A DNA stretch of 64,000 nt from Palsa-1248 sp963737835 (GCA_963737835.1 CAVTUH010000001.1:1178001-1242000), one strand, 5' to 3'. Counted from the first letter of the stretch, positions 18,434 to 29,612 are shown. The notes: generated by a model from the sequence alone, not told the origin. Program-made: numbers and translations.

Positions 18434-20076
18434 GCCTTCCTCCCCGTATTGATCACATTGATCTGCGAAAACAGCACAGGCACGGTACCGTGGCTCACCG
18501 CGTTGACTTGTTCCGGCTGCCCTTTGCCATCCACGAACGAGCCGCCGAGCAGATAGGAACGTTTGCCGCCAATCATTTTCATGGAGCTCCAGAACTCGGG
18601 CGTGCGGATCTGGTAGGCGACGTCCTTGAGCAACCCCACCATCTTGCCACCGCGGATCTCGTAGCACAGTTGGCCGCCGAACTGCGCGTTGTACCGCTGC
18701 TGGTCGATCGACCACGACCCGTCGCCGATGATGGCGATCCCGCGGTCGGTCGCGGCAATGAGATCCTCCCACGTGTGATCATCGGTTCCGGGGAGCAGCG
18801 ACACGTTGGGCATCCGCTGGAACTGCACTTCTTGCCAGCTCTCGGCGTACGAGCAGCCGTGCGATCGGGTCGGCCGCTGTTCCTTGTCGTACCACCACTT
18901 GAGCCAGGTCGCCTGCTCGCGTGTGGTCTGATAGTCAATGAAGATCCCATCCTTGATGATCAGGAAGGGCTCCGGCTTCACGCCCTCGTCGTCGTATCCG
19001 ATCGACGAGAGGGCGCCCTCCTGTGATCGATCGGCCTGCACATTCATGAACGGCGCGCCATAGCGAAGCTGCCCGAGAACCTTCTCGGGCGGAGACACGA
19101 AGCTCGTACCGGCAAAGTTGGCCTCAAACCCCATGGCGCGGTCCAACTCCGTCGGGTGCGCAACCGATTCGTGCAGTGTCAGCCAGAGGTGCGAGGGGTG
19201 GAGCACGAGGTCGTAGCGTCCGACTTCGACGGGCTTGGCGGCCAACCGGTGGCTGGCCTCCTCGCCCCACTGGTGGGCATGCCCGACGAGATCCGAGCTC
19301 AACACGTATTCCCACCCGCGACCCATTGGGGGGACGACACTGCTCCGCACCTGGAAGTCTGTTCGGTCGGGCGACACCGCCGTAATCTGCATTTCTGGAC
19401 CGCTGCGGATGACGGTTTGTCGGATAAATGACCCCAGCGTCGAAGCGAAGTTGCGCTCCTCTCGCACAAACCACAGCCAACTCGTCACGAACTGCACGCG
19501 GGCAGCCTTGAGCGCCTCCGCATTGGCCTTGAGCAGGAGATCCGCCTTCTCTTCGGAGGAAATGCTCCACGGGTCGGTGGTAAACGTGCTCGTCCACGTG
19601 GCATCGGGATACGATTCGGCCGCTGCCAAGTCGACCACTTGGCCCCGAGCGGGGCGGCTCGCCCGCGCCGCCGCCGCGGCTCGGCGCGCGGCTGTCGCGA
19701 CTCCGTCGGACGTCAGCGTGCGCGTTGCGGCAAAGCCCCACGTGCCGTCGACCAACGCGCGGACGCCGCAGCCGACGGTGTCCGTATCGATCGTGTTGAT
19801 GATCTGATGTTCGCGCGTGACCACGAAGTTCTGCTGGAGTCGTTGGATCCGGACGTCGGCGTACTGCACGCCCGCGAGCTGCGCGGCGTTGATGGCTGCC
19901 GTCAAAAGCTCCTTGACCTGAGCAGGATCGCTGACGCGTTCCAGCGACGGATCGGGCGGCGTCGTGTGGTGCCTATGGGGAGCCGGCAACCGCCAGAAGG
20001 CACCGCCGCGTGTGTAGGAGGCAATGAGTGCCGTGGCGGCAGCGGCCTCTGTGAGGAACTCGCGACGGTCAGACAT
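18430..20076 (-). CDS. tldD: TldD-like metalloprotease subunit with Tat signal
   Basis: This is the catalytic subunit of a TldD/TldE-type protease. The zinc-binding motif H302-E-S-V-A-H307 is present with the downstream ELDRAMGFEANFAGTSF region. The C-terminal part holds DLIAATDRGIAIIGDGSWS. Unlike cytosolic E. coli TldD, the N-terminus has a twin-arginine-type signal (MSDRREFLTEAAAATALIAS), predicting export in folded form. At 548 residues it is longer than the usual 480 because of that leader and a proline/histidine-rich linker. The stop codon overlaps the tldE start. Proposed substrates (secreted peptides) are inferred from the signal only. Confidence 0.88.
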   Translation of the reverse strand: MSDRREFLTEAAAATALIASYTRGGAFWRLPAPHRHHTTPPDPSLERVSDPAQVKELLTAAINAAQLAGVQYADVRIQRLQQNFVVTREHQIINTIDTDTVGCGVRALVDGTWGFAATRTLTSDGVATAARRAAAAARASRPARGQVVDLAAAESYPDATWTSTFTTDPWSISSEEKADLLLKANAEALKAARVQFVTSWLWFVREERNFASTLGSFIRQTVIRSGPEMQITAVSPDRTDFQVRSSVVPPMGRGWEYVLSSDLVGHAHQWGEEASHRLAAKPVEVGRYDLVLHPSHLWLTLHESVAHPTELDRAMGFEANFAGTSFVSPPEKVLGQLRYGAPFMNVQADRSQEGALSSIGYDDEGVKPEPFLIIKDGIFIDYQTTREQATWLKWWYDKEQRPTRSHGCSYAESWQEVQFQRMPNVSLLPGTDDHTWEDLIAATDRGIAIIGDGSWSIDQQRYNAQFGGQLCYEIRGGKMVGLLKDVAYQIRTPEFWSSMKMIGGKRSYLLGGSFVDGKGQPEQVNAVSHGTVPVLFSQINVINTGRKA

Positions 20077-20393
20077 CCTGCCCCCGCGCTAGGCGCGTCT
20101 CATGTTGCGCATGACCCGCGGCATGCATCTGTGGGCTTCGCAGACGGTGTGAACCACACCAGCGAGAAGGTATCAGCCAGGGGTCGCAGACCGGAAGTGT
20201 GAGCCGCCCCTCGGCAGAATTTGCCGGACGCTAACGCTTGCGCACGCTCACGCCCCTCCCGGCGCACGGTCGAACCAATCACAGTCGATTCCGTATAAGT
20301 TGGATGGAGTACCCGACACCCCCCAGGCAGATCGGGGCACCGCACACACGCAAGCGATCGATGGATCGGCGTCGATCGTAGTGGAGACGACAA
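20077..20393. other. Divergent intergenic region with possible promoter
   Basis: This region lies between tldD (minus) and the propeller phosphoesterase (plus). A TATAAG hexamer near 20295-20300 (CCGTATAAGTTGG) could be a -10 element for the plus-strand gene, but no good -35 is seen at the right spacing. No gene is supported here. Confidence 0.4.
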
Positions 20394-22830
20394 ATGGACA
20401 CCGCAGATCGGAGGCCAATGTACGTCGGAACACGCACAGCGTCGCGGGTACGCGACTTCGGCTCGTTGGTGTGCCTAGCTGTGGCGGGCGTGCTGGTCGC
20501 CACGCGCGCCCACGCGCAGCAGCCCGCGGTCCACTCATATACGAGTCCGCTGTCGACGGGCGCGCGTCTGGATCCGGTCGGACGCGCCGTGGACCTCGGG
20601 AACATGCCGCTCGCCATGGCGTTGGCGCCGCACCACGACAAGCTCGTCGTCGCGCTCAGCGGGTGGCGGCAGCAAGGGCTGCAAATCGTCGATCTGGCAT
20701 CGCGGCGCGTGACACAAACGCTCGAGCAACCTGCAGCGTTCTACGGGCTCGCGTTCTCACCGAACGGTCGCGAGCTCTACGTCTCCGGCGGTAATGAGGA
20801 TGCCATTTACTGTTATTCGTGGAATGATTCGGCGGCGCTCTTTCAGCGCCGCATCGTCTTAGGTACGCAGAAGGCGGACAAGACCGGATCCCGGTACCCA
20901 GCTGGGATCGCGTTCTCTACCCGTGGTTCCCTGCTCTACGTCGCCGAGAATGTCGCTGACAGCCTGGCCGTCGTGGACCCCGCCTCGTCGCGAGTCGTGC
21001 AACGTTTTGCGACCGACCACTACCCATACGCTGTGGCCGTCGCGCCCGACGGAATGGTCTATGTATCGGCGTGGGGATCGACGACGGTCTCAATGTTTCA
21101 TGAGAATGGACGACGGCCGGCTGCGCTACGCCGGTCGCTTGCGCGTCGGTCCGCGGCCATCGGCCTTGCTCTCGAACGCGTCCGGCTCCCGTCTCTTCGT
21201 CGCCCTGAGTGAGACGGACCAGATCGCGGTCGTTGACACCAGGACCCGCACGGTGCGCTATCTGAGCGACGCCGCCCCCGGCGCGCCGTCGGAGGGCGTG
21301 TCGCCCAACGCCCTCGCGCTGTCGCGGGACGAGTCGAAGCTGTTCGTCGCCGAAGCGGGCAACAACGCCGTCGCCGTCTTCAATGTCTCCGCCGAACGCG
21401 CGGGGCAACGGTCATCCTCTGCGGCCGACCCGCTTCTGGGGCGTCTGCCGACCGACTGGTATCCAACCGACGTGATTGATGACGGGAGCGACCTGCTGAT
21501 CCTGAACGCGAAGGGACACGGCAGCGGCCCCAATCCGGACGGCCCGATTCCGGGCCAGCCCATCACGCGTCCCTTTGGGTACGCGTTGGGTCAGCTCTCC
21601 GGGACGCTCCGCATCACGCCGGACCGACCCAATGCTTCGGCGCTGGCTGACGGCTCGAGCCGGGTTGCCGCGGCCGGTGCGTGGAGTACGCACGCGCTCC
21701 CGCGTCATTATCCATCGTTCAAGCATGTCGTATACATCATCAAGGAGAATCGCACATACGATCAGGTCTTCGGCGACATCCCGTCAGGTGACGGAGACAC
21801 GAGCCTCGTGTTCTTTGGCCGCCGTGTGACACCCAACCATCACGCGCTGGCCGAGCGCTTCGGACTGTACGATCGCTTCTTCACGAGCGGTGAAGTGAGC
21901 TCGCAGGGTCATCTATGGGCGACGGCGGCCGACGTGACCGTGTATGGCGAAAGACTGGTTCCATCGGCATACGCGGACAAGCGCGAGACCGTCGACGGCG
22001 AGGAGAGCGACGAGCCGATCGACGGATTCCTCTGGGACCTGGCGGCGAAGCACGGGGTCACCTTCCGGGACTATGGCGAGATGGTCGTGTCAGAAGGGTG
22101 GCCGGTGACCCAGCGCCGGCTGGGCCCCGACGTCAGCCCGACCTATCCACCCTTCGATCTCAAGATCCCTGATCAAACGCGCGCGGACGCGTGGATCGCC
22201 GAGCTCAATGGGTTCGTGCGGGTCGGCGCAATGCCCGCCCTCGAGATCCTGCATCTCCCCAACGATCACAATGCGGCGGCGCGGGCCGGCTATCACACTC
22301 CACGCGCATTCATGGCCGACAACGATCTCGCCCTTGGCCGAATCGTCAATGCCCTGTCGCGCTCACCGTTCTGGAAGGAGACGGTGGTCTTCGTGCTCGA
22401 GGACGACGCCCAAGCGGGGCCGGACCACATCGATAGCCATCGATCAGTCCTGCTCGTGATGTCGCCGTACAATCGGCCGGGCACATATCACCGGTTCGTC
22501 AATACGGTCAATGTGGTGGCGGCGATCGAGGACATCCTCCACCTCGGCCGTCTGTCGAAGTACGACTACTTCAGTCGGCCGCTCACCAATGTGTTCTCCT
22601 CGACGCCAGACCTCACTCCGTACAAGGCTGTCGCCGCGCAGAGCGACATGAACGAGATGAACCCGCCCGGGACGGAGGCGGCGCGCCTGTCGTCGCGACT
22701 CGACTTCAGTGCTCCCGACCGCGTGAACGACGCGGTGTTCAACGACATCTTGTGGCGAGTCGTCAAGGGCACGCCGCCACCTGCGGCCTCTGCCAAGGCA
22801 CCGCTGCACGTCCTGCAGGTGAGTCGATAG
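20394..22830 (+). pseudogene. Exported YncE-like propeller fused to a phosphoesterase, frameshifted
   Basis: The first part has a signal peptide (VCLAVAGVLVATRAHAQ) and a YVTN-type beta-propeller (about residues 60-250; LAFSPNGRELYVSGGN, GSLLYVAENVADSLAVVDP). Near 21103-21115 the reading frame changes. The continuation DDGRLRYAGRLRVGPRPSAL runs in a second frame through more propeller blades and a phosphoesterase/phospholipase-C-like domain: VVYIIKENRTYDQVFGD, HHALAERFGLYDRFFTSG, LEILHLPNDHN, VFVLEDDAQAGPDHIDSH. Together they make a roughly 810-residue protein of a known architecture. Both halves are intact, so a one-base indel is the only visible lesion. The stop codon is immediately followed by the convergent stop of the CocE-type gene. 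Confidence 0.82.
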
Positions 22831-24817
22831 TCAGCGCGAGTTCACCGGCAAGCTCACGTGCGACGCGTACTCGTGCGAGCGGTAATGCTCTGCGTTGCGG
22901 TTCGGAAGTCGCCCTGCACGGCCTCATAATGTTCGGCACGTACGTCTGCGGGTTCCGATCGATCAGCGGGAACCACGTGCTCTGGATCTGCACCATGATC
23001 CAATGGCCCGCCTTGAACGTATGGTCGCGTGAGCGCAGGCTGAACGTGTAGGGCGTGATCTGACCCGGCGTGACGGGCTTCGGGACCTTGAAGCCCTCGC
23101 GATACCGCGCGCGGAATACCTCTTCGGCCAGCATGAACTCGAAGCCGCCCATGTCCGCCGGCTCGACGGAGTCGGGATAGACGTCGATGAGCTTGACGAC
23201 CCAATCGGCATCTGACCCCGTCGTTGCGGCAAACAGGTGTGCGATCGGCTCGCCGGTGATCGTCACGTCCTGCTTGAGCGGTGCGGTCTGATAGGTGAGA
23301 ATGTCCGGCCGTCCGTCAACGAATCGCTGGTCCGCCAGCTGCCATTCCGGCCAGCCGTCATAGGTGATCGGGCGCGGAACGTAGGGGATGGGCCTGCTCG
23401 GGTCCGACACATACTGGTCGCGCGCGGTACCGGACTCAGACGGGGGATCGAACGACAGCGTCCTGCCAGCGCGCAAATAGAGCTGAGTCTCTGTGATGCC
23501 GGTTTTCGGGGGCCATGCATCGTAGTGCTCCCATTGGTTCGCCCCGGTCCGGAAAGCGAGGACCTCCGGCAAGTCGACGGCCGGCTTGTCCTTGAGCCAG
23601 TGCGCAAACCAGGGGCGTTCGACGTTCTCCCGATACCACTCGGCCGTGTTACTGCCGAAATCGACGGCTCCCAGTGTTCGGCCGTCGCTGAACGTCCAAC
23701 CGCCGTGGAACCACGGCCCGAGCACGAGGAAATTGATCCCGTGCGTGTCTCCTTGCTCGTATTTCTTGTAGGCTTCGATCGCGCCGAAGTGGTCTTCGGC
23801 ATCAAACCATCCGCCGACATTGAGGGTGGGGACCGTGACCGGGGCCTGGATGTGCGGGAGCACGCTGCACATCTCGTTCACCCAGTAGTCGTCCTCGTTC
23901 GGGTGCTGGTCGAAGGCGTTCCAGCTGGGCGCCTTCCCGTGGAAGATCTCCTTGTTGATGTTCGAGAGCGGGCCCAGTTCCAGGAAGCGATCGTAGTTGT
24001 CGTATCGACCCAGGATCGCGGATCGGCTCACGCCCGTTTCCATGGCTGCGATCCACATGAACGCGTACTCGAGCCGGAACGCGCCGTTGTGGTGAAAATC
24101 GTCGCCGGTGAACATGTCGACGCAGGTCGCCTGTGGTGATGCTGCCTTGAGCGCCGGGTGTGGATTCACGAGCGCTCTCGTCGTGAGAAAGCCTCCGTAT
24201 GAAATCCCGAGCGTGCCTACTCGACCGTTGTTGCGGGGCACATTCTTGATGATCCAATCGATGGAGTCGTACGTGTCTGTCGACTCGTCGGTGGACTTCG
24301 GGACGGACGTGTCGCGCATCGGGCTGAGCGAGACGTAGTGCCCGGTTGAAGCGCCGCGGCCGCGCGTGTCCTGGAAGACGAAGATGTAGCCGTCCTTCAT
24401 CAGGTGCTGGTATTCGCGCAACCAGGCCGCATACCCATACTTGTCGGGGCTGAGTCCGTACGGCGAGCGGACCAGAATGATCGGCAAGGGCTCCGCCTGA
24501 TCGAGCGGCGTGTAGATCTCCGTGTGGATTTCCGCTCCGTCGCGCATTGTGACCTGCGCCAGGTGCTTGCTGAAGCGCTTGGTGAAGTCCGGACCAGGCT
24601 CGTTGCCGTCGCGCATGGCCATCATTTCGCGGTTCGACTTTGCCCGCCACGTGCGCGGCGGGTGCGCGGCCATCATCGAGGCTGCGCTGGGGCCCTTCGC
24701 GCTGGCCTCTGAGGCGCCGCTCTCTTGCTGAGCGGTGCACCGGATCCCCACGACGCCGACGATGGCGACCATTGACACCGAGGCAGTGACCCCTCGGACG
24801 CGACGCAGCGTGTGCAC
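22831..24817 (-). pseudogene. CocE/NonD-family exported hydrolase (X-Pro dipeptidyl-peptidase type) with two 3' frameshifts
   Basis: This enzyme of the CocE/X-Pro dipeptidyl-peptidase family hydrolyses acyl or peptide bonds. The nucleophile elbow GTLGISYGGFLTTRAL places Ser near residue 206, and the C-terminal galactose-binding-like domain is clear (PRPITYDGWPEWQL, GHWIMVQIQSTWFPLIDRNP). The last 40 residues are spread over three frames: QTYVPNI, then YEAVQGDFRTAT, then EHYRSHEYASHVSLPVNSR with TGA at 22833-22831. Adding one base near 22926-22934 and one near 22888-22893 restores the family C-terminus. The stop then abuts the convergent gene exactly. The GTG start at 24817 follows GAGGAGGAG by seven bases. 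A signal anchor (VSMVAIVGVVGIRCTAQ) follows. Confidence 0.82.
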
Positions 24818-24869
24818 TGTCGTACTCCTCCTCGAATCTGTGAGCCACCGGAGCGTGGGTCGAACCCTC

Positions 24870-25184
24870 TCAGTCAGCAGGCCCTGCGAAGCGTGGATAG
24901 CAGTCCGCGCACACAAACGCGACGCCATCGTTGTACGGCGCAGCAAAGAGCACTCGTCGGTCGTGAGGCGACGGGCAGGTATCGCAAACACAGTGAGCTT
25001 TGGTCATGTCCGTATGCGTCGTGGCTTCGCGGTACTTGCTGGTGGACCCCACGCGGTGGTACTCGCGGACGCCGGGGTGCTCGGCGTCGGTCCCGCCGAC
25101 CCGTCGCATGCCGCGGGGAAGTGGACTCGGAATGTCATGGACATCGTGCGTGAAGCCGTTGGCATCCATCAATGTGACGTGCAT
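24870..25184 (-). CDS. Small cysteine-rich protein, possible zinc ribbon
   Basis: A 104-residue frame lies 52 bases upstream of the CocE-type gene in the same direction. The C-terminal half has paired cysteines (HCVCDTC and FVCADCYPRF) that could bind zinc or another metal. The N-terminal half is polar with no signal peptide. GAGG lies about 11 bases before the ATG. I do not recognise the family. The frame is free of stops and separated cleanly from its neighbours, so it is probably real. Confidence 0.55.
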   Translation of the reverse strand: MHVTLMDANGFTHDVHDIPSPLPRGMRRVGGTDAEHPGVREYHRVGSTSKYREATTHTDMTKAHCVCDTCPSPHDRRVLFAAPYNDGVAFVCADCYPRFAGPAD

Positions 25185-25342
25185 GTCTGTATCCTCAAGG
25201 GGGAATTATCGGCCGTTGGCGCGAGAAGAAGGTAGCACTCGTCGGGCGCCAGCGCTGCATGTCGCGCAGGGCCATGGCTGAAGGCGTTTTGTCCGACCCC
25301 GCGTCACGGCCCGTGGGGGACTCGCTGTGCGAGCCAGGATCG

Positions 25343-27526
25343 CTAGGGTCGGGCCATTGTTGTGGGGCCCGTGGCCGTAGCGCCTGCGACCTTCTCGCCC
25401 CGCAGCGTCGCGTCGAAGAACCGCACCGCGGCGTTGTCCGCCGTGAGCCAGGATTGGTAGCGCAGGAAGCCGTGGATCTCGTTCGGAATGACGAGCTGTT
25501 GGTACGGTACGGACGCGACCGTGAGACGCTGCACGAGATCGACCATCTCGCTGAAGTGGACATTGCGATCGTCGTCCCCCTGGATGAGCAGGACAGGCGA
25601 ACGCCAGCTCGCGATCGACGCGACGGGGGATGACTCCCAGGCAACTTGCATCGCACGATCAATGTCGGCGTGCTCGAAGCGCTGCTGCAGCGCAGCGAAC
25701 CGACTGGCGTCGTCCGATACCCAGTTGTGCACGCCGTGGAGATCCACTCCGGCCGCAAACAGGTTGGAGTTGCGGGCCAGCGCCAGCGCGGTGAGAAAGC
25801 CGCCGTAGGAACCACCCCAGATGCCGACGTGCGCGTTGTCGACCTCTGGCAGGGTCGCGAGGAATGCGCGCCCCGCGAGCACATCACGGTACTCAGATGC
25901 GCCGAAGGGGCCTGCGTCCTCTGCGTAATGGAACTCGTGACCGTAGCCGATGCCGAGCCGGTAGTTGACGCTCAACACCACATACCCATGGTTGGCGTAG
26001 TACTGGTTCATCGCGTACGAGCCGGAGTAATAGTCCATGTAGTGCCAGCCCAGCAGCATTTGTCGCGGCGGCCCTCCATGCACAAAAATCAGCGCCGGCT
26101 TCTTGCCGACCCCGGGCCGCTCGAACAACTGGCCATGCACCAAGAGACCGTCCTCTGCGCGAAACACGACCTTGCGCGGCACGACCAGCTGCGCCGTGGG
26201 AAAGTCTGCGGGGATCTCGTTTGGAGTGAGCGACCGGGGCGTGCCACCATCCGCCGGCAGCACGGACACGAGCGGCGGCGTCCGAGAGCCCGCGCCGATG
26301 AACGCCACCGTCCGCCCATCGCCGGTCACGACGGCCCCCCACTCGATCCCATCGCCCGTCGTGAGCGGAACCGGTGCCGTTTGACTGGCGTTCACCCGAT
26401 ACAGGTGCCTGCGGTCGTCGTCGCTGGAGTCGCGCCCTGTGTTCGCATTGTAAACCACGAACGATCCGCCGGGGGCCTGCGCGACATCCTCGACCATGAA
26501 TGATCCGGATGTGAGTCGCGTCGGCTCGCCCCCAGCGAGTCGCACCGCGTAGAGATGGGGCCAGCCGTCGAGCTCTCCTCGATACAGGATGCGATCGCCC
26601 GTGAGCCACGCGAGGTGAGCTCCATCACCCACGCGGGTCTCGGACCCTCGCAGGGTCTCGGGGCTCGTCCACACCGCATGCCCCTCGCCGGTCGCTGCAT
26701 CGGCGACCCAGATCGCCCACGGGTCGGGATGTCGCTCGAGTAGCGTTCGGGGCGGGCCGCCGGCGCCTGGCCGGCGGACGAATGCGATCTGCCGACCATC
26801 GGGCGACCAGACGGGATTGTCGTCCCGCGCGGTCGCTGGCGCCAGGTAGCGCACGGGTGCGCTGTCGGACGTGAAGATCCCTACGAAGCTGTGATCGCCG
26901 CGTGTCGAGACAAATGCGAGCGCATCGCCACTGGGCGACCAGGCGAGCGCACTCGCGTTGCCCCGATCGAACACGAGGGTTGCCGCAGGCTTGCTCCCGT
27001 CGAGTGGCACGGACCAGACCTTGTGATCGCGAATGAAGGCCACGACGTCGCCGCGCGGAGAGATCGCCGGCTCGTCGCCGTCCGCGAGTAGGCGGGGCGT
27101 GCCACCGGCGAACGGCACCGCCCAGACCTGTACCTTCGGCTGCGTCGCGGATGCCGCGGGGTCCGGCGCGAGCCCGCCCTCCGCCGGCCAGTTCGCGTCA
27201 TGATCGCCGCCGCGCACGTACACAATCGTCTGTCCGTCGCGCGTGAGAGAGAGGTTGGTCAGCTCCTGCCCATCATCCTGCGAGTAGGCAGTCACCCGCC
27301 GCGCGGCGAACGTCGGACCGTCCGCGCCCCAGATGTTGCGGACCCCCTGCTTGTCGATGACCCACGCGATGCGCGCACCCGCGGGCGCCGCCACGAGTTC
27401 CGACGGGTAGGGATAGCTGAGGATCTGTGCGACCGTGAAGGACGACGGCGTCTGCGCACGCGCTGGACCCGATGTGGCGACGAACGCTGCCAGCGCAGCT
27501 GAGATGGCAAGGGGGCGTATTGGCAT
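25343..27526 (-). CDS. Exported S9-family prolyl oligopeptidase/dipeptidyl-peptidase
   Basis: This is a serine peptidase of family S9 that would cleave peptides after proline or alanine in the periplasm. A signal peptide is visible (AISAALAAFVATSGPARAQ). Residues about 60-430 form a TolB/DPP4-like propeller with repeats such as SPSGDALAFVSTRGD and WSPDGRQIAFVRRP. The catalytic alpha/beta domain shows HGGPPRQMLLGWHYMDYYSG, the nucleophile GIWGGSYGGFLTALAL (Ser near 573), an acidic residue in LLIQGDDDRNVHFSE and the histidine in IPNEIHGFLRYQSW. At 727 residues it has full family length. It lies in a run of minus-strand hydrolase genes. Confidence 0.92.
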   Translation of the reverse strand: MPIRPLAISAALAAFVATSGPARAQTPSSFTVAQILSYPYPSELVAAPAGARIAWVIDKQGVRNIWGADGPTFAARRVTAYSQDDGQELTNLSLTRDGQTIVYVRGGDHDANWPAEGGLAPDPAASATQPKVQVWAVPFAGGTPRLLADGDEPAISPRGDVVAFIRDHKVWSVPLDGSKPAATLVFDRGNASALAWSPSGDALAFVSTRGDHSFVGIFTSDSAPVRYLAPATARDDNPVWSPDGRQIAFVRRPGAGGPPRTLLERHPDPWAIWVADAATGEGHAVWTSPETLRGSETRVGDGAHLAWLTGDRILYRGELDGWPHLYAVRLAGGEPTRLTSGSFMVEDVAQAPGGSFVVYNANTGRDSSDDDRRHLYRVNASQTAPVPLTTGDGIEWGAVVTGDGRTVAFIGAGSRTPPLVSVLPADGGTPRSLTPNEIPADFPTAQLVVPRKVVFRAEDGLLVHGQLFERPGVGKKPALIFVHGGPPRQMLLGWHYMDYYSGSYAMNQYYANHGYVVLSVNYRLGIGYGHEFHYAEDAGPFGASEYRDVLAGRAFLATLPEVDNAHVGIWGGSYGGFLTALALARNSNLFAAGVDLHGVHNWVSDDASRFAALQQRFEHADIDRAMQVAWESSPVASIASWRSPVLLIQGDDDRNVHFSEMVDLVQRLTVASVPYQQLVIPNEIHGFLRYQSWLTADNAAVRFFDATLRGEKVAGATATGPTTMARP

Positions 27527-27620
27527 GCCGAAGGGTGTACCGCGAATCGGGCGGGGGCAAGGAAGCGACGGGCGCGCCCGTGCGCGCCCGTCAACAATGT
27601 CTCGTAGCGTGGCTCTGCGC

Positions 27621-29612
27621 TCAGCCGAAGCGCCACCCCAGCAGGTTCCAGGTATTGAAGAAGAGGCAGACCAGCACCGCGGCCAGCGTGACCAGGCTGA
27701 AACGCGAACGCCGCCACCACGTCCACGAGCCCCGCATCCATACGCGGATCGTCGCCCATACCAGGAGCACCGTCAGCAGCACGAAGACCACGGGCATGGC
27801 GAGGACGACGCGTAATGATGTCGGGATCTGGCCCCCAAGGGTCGACGAGTTGGCAGCGACGACCCCGCCGATCGCGATCAGCGTCAGGAAGTACCAGGCA
27901 GCCGTCAGCGCCTCGAGCCGCACGGCACGCTTGTCCTCGGGCGCCATCGCGCGAATGTCGCGGCGACCATAGAAGAGGTTGATGAGCACGCCAATGAATA
28001 GCAGCGTGCTGATGCCCATCACGGTGTACCAGCGGGAGGGCATCTCATTCCACGGCACAGGCTCGGTCCCCATGAACGGGAAGTCGTCCGCCGAGAGCCG
28101 CATCACGTGCGCCATCGAATCCACCCGGAAGGCGATTTGCCGATGACCCTCGACTTGCTGGAAAAGGCCAGGGGACACCGGTGCGTACTCGCCGCCGTCG
28201 TCGGCCAGGCCAGTGACGAGGAGACGGCTCTGCTTCGGCAGCACGGAGACGCGGATAGGCGGCTCGAAGAGGACCATCACCTTGTCGATCTTGCTCGAGC
28301 TGTGGCGAGCGAAACGATACGCGCCGAGATACGGCGCGACCGAGCGAGCGAAGTCCGTCGAAGGATCGGTGACGACCGGCGCCGGTGCCGGGAAATAGCG
28401 GTCGAAGAAGGCGCGCAGCATCGCGTCTCGCGCCGGAGGGCCGCCGTCGCCGTCATAGGACAGGAAGATCCCCACGTTGTGGTCCGGGATCAGGAACATC
28501 GCGCTGTGGAAATGCTCCGTATCGCCTTCGTGACCGATCACGGCCTGACCGTTCCACCGCTGTTGATAGAAACCCAAATCCATGGCCGGCAGCCGCGGGT
28601 CGTTGGCGAACGCCGTGTGGTGCATGAGCTCCACGGTCTGGGGCTGGAGGATCTGCGCGTTCCCGTAACGACCATTTTGGAGGTGCGCCATCATGAAGTG
28701 CGTCATGTCGAGCCCCGAGAAGGAGCCCGACCCGGCCGGCCGGAATCCGGCGATGTACTCGAACGGCTTGGCGACGAAGACACCGTTCTCGCGCACGTAC
28801 GCCGTCACGACATCGCCCCGTATCGCGGGCGGTACCGGCTCCTGAAACGTCGCATGCTGCATGTCGAGCGGCTCCAGGATGTTCCGGCGGATATAGTCAT
28901 TGAATGGGAGTCCGCTCACGTCCTGGACGATGAGTCCGGCGAGCGCCGCCCCGTAGTTCGAGTAGGAGGAGAGCTCGAGCGGCGGTCGCACCCGTTCGGG
29001 CATGTGCTTCTGGAGCGTCACCGCGATCGGCTGCACGCGAGACGAGTCATCCAGAATCAGATAGCCGAGCGCCCCGTCCTCGAAACCCGGTGAGTGCGTC
29101 ATGAGCGAACGCAACGTGACGGGCTGGGAGTAGGTGGGCGGGATCTTGAATTCCTTGAGATACGTGTTGACGTCCGCATCGAGGTTCAGCTTCCCCTGCT
29201 CCACGAGCTGCATCACCGCCGTCCAGGTGAAGAGCTTGGAGATCGAACCAATGCGAAACAGGCTCGTGGCCGGATCCACTGGAGTGCCGCGGGCGATATC
29301 CGTGTTGCCGAAGCCCCGGGCGTACAGCACGCGTCCGTCCTTCATCACCACCGCGACCGCTGCCGGGATGTGCAACTGGTCAATGTGGGCCTGCATCGCG
29401 CCGTCCATGAAATTTCCGAGCGCCGCCGTGTCATCGAGCTCGCGCACACCGTTGGCCGCCGGGCCGACGGGTCGGACACCGGCCGACGGTCCCGGGGATT
29501 TCGCCGCACGGGGCTTCCCCTCACTCGGGGCCTGGGTACGCGCGAGCGCCGGCGCCAGAGCCAGAATTGCGAGGGCGAAACGCGCGAGCTGTTGGTAGCG
29601 ACCGACGTTCAT
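27621..29612 (-). CDS. Serine hydrolase (beta-lactamase superfamily) with C-terminal membrane domain
   Basis: After a signal peptide (FALAILALAPALARTQA) comes a PF00144-type domain with S123-I-S-K126, then Y-S-N in ELSSYSNYGAAL and an H-E-G box in AVIGHEGDTEHF. Beyond about residue 540 the protein has roughly four hydrophobic helices (MGISTLLFIGVLINLFYG, TLIAIGGVVAANSS, VLAMPVVFVLLTVLLVWATI, FSLVTLAAVLVCLFF). The catalytic domain is therefore held outside the membrane by a C-terminal anchor. This arrangement is known among PBP4*-like esterases. The start at 29612 follows GGGAG by five bases. The substrate is not assignable. Confidence 0.88.
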   Translation of the reverse strand: MNVGRYQQLARFALAILALAPALARTQAPSEGKPRAAKSPGPSAGVRPVGPAANGVRELDDTAALGNFMDGAMQAHIDQLHIPAAVAVVMKDGRVLYARGFGNTDIARGTPVDPATSLFRIGSISKLFTWTAVMQLVEQGKLNLDADVNTYLKEFKIPPTYSQPVTLRSLMTHSPGFEDGALGYLILDDSSRVQPIAVTLQKHMPERVRPPLELSSYSNYGAALAGLIVQDVSGLPFNDYIRRNILEPLDMQHATFQEPVPPAIRGDVVTAYVRENGVFVAKPFEYIAGFRPAGSGSFSGLDMTHFMMAHLQNGRYGNAQILQPQTVELMHHTAFANDPRLPAMDLGFYQQRWNGQAVIGHEGDTEHFHSAMFLIPDHNVGIFLSYDGDGGPPARDAMLRAFFDRYFPAPAPVVTDPSTDFARSVAPYLGAYRFARHSSSKIDKVMVLFEPPIRVSVLPKQSRLLVTGLADDGGEYAPVSPGLFQQVEGHRQIAFRVDSMAHVMRLSADDFPFMGTEPVPWNEMPSRWYTVMGISTLLFIGVLINLFYGRRDIRAMAPEDKRAVRLEALTAAWYFLTLIAIGGVVAANSSTLGGQIPTSLRVVLAMPVVFVLLTVLLVWATIRVWMRGSWTWWRRSRFSLVTLAAVLVCLFFNTWNLLGWRFG

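Noticed and set aside
18434..18772. An N-terminal extension of the TldE-like protein by about 113 residues
   Set aside because: The extension overlaps tldD coding sequence and has no family similarity. The GTG at 18433, coupled to the tldD stop, gives the expected length.
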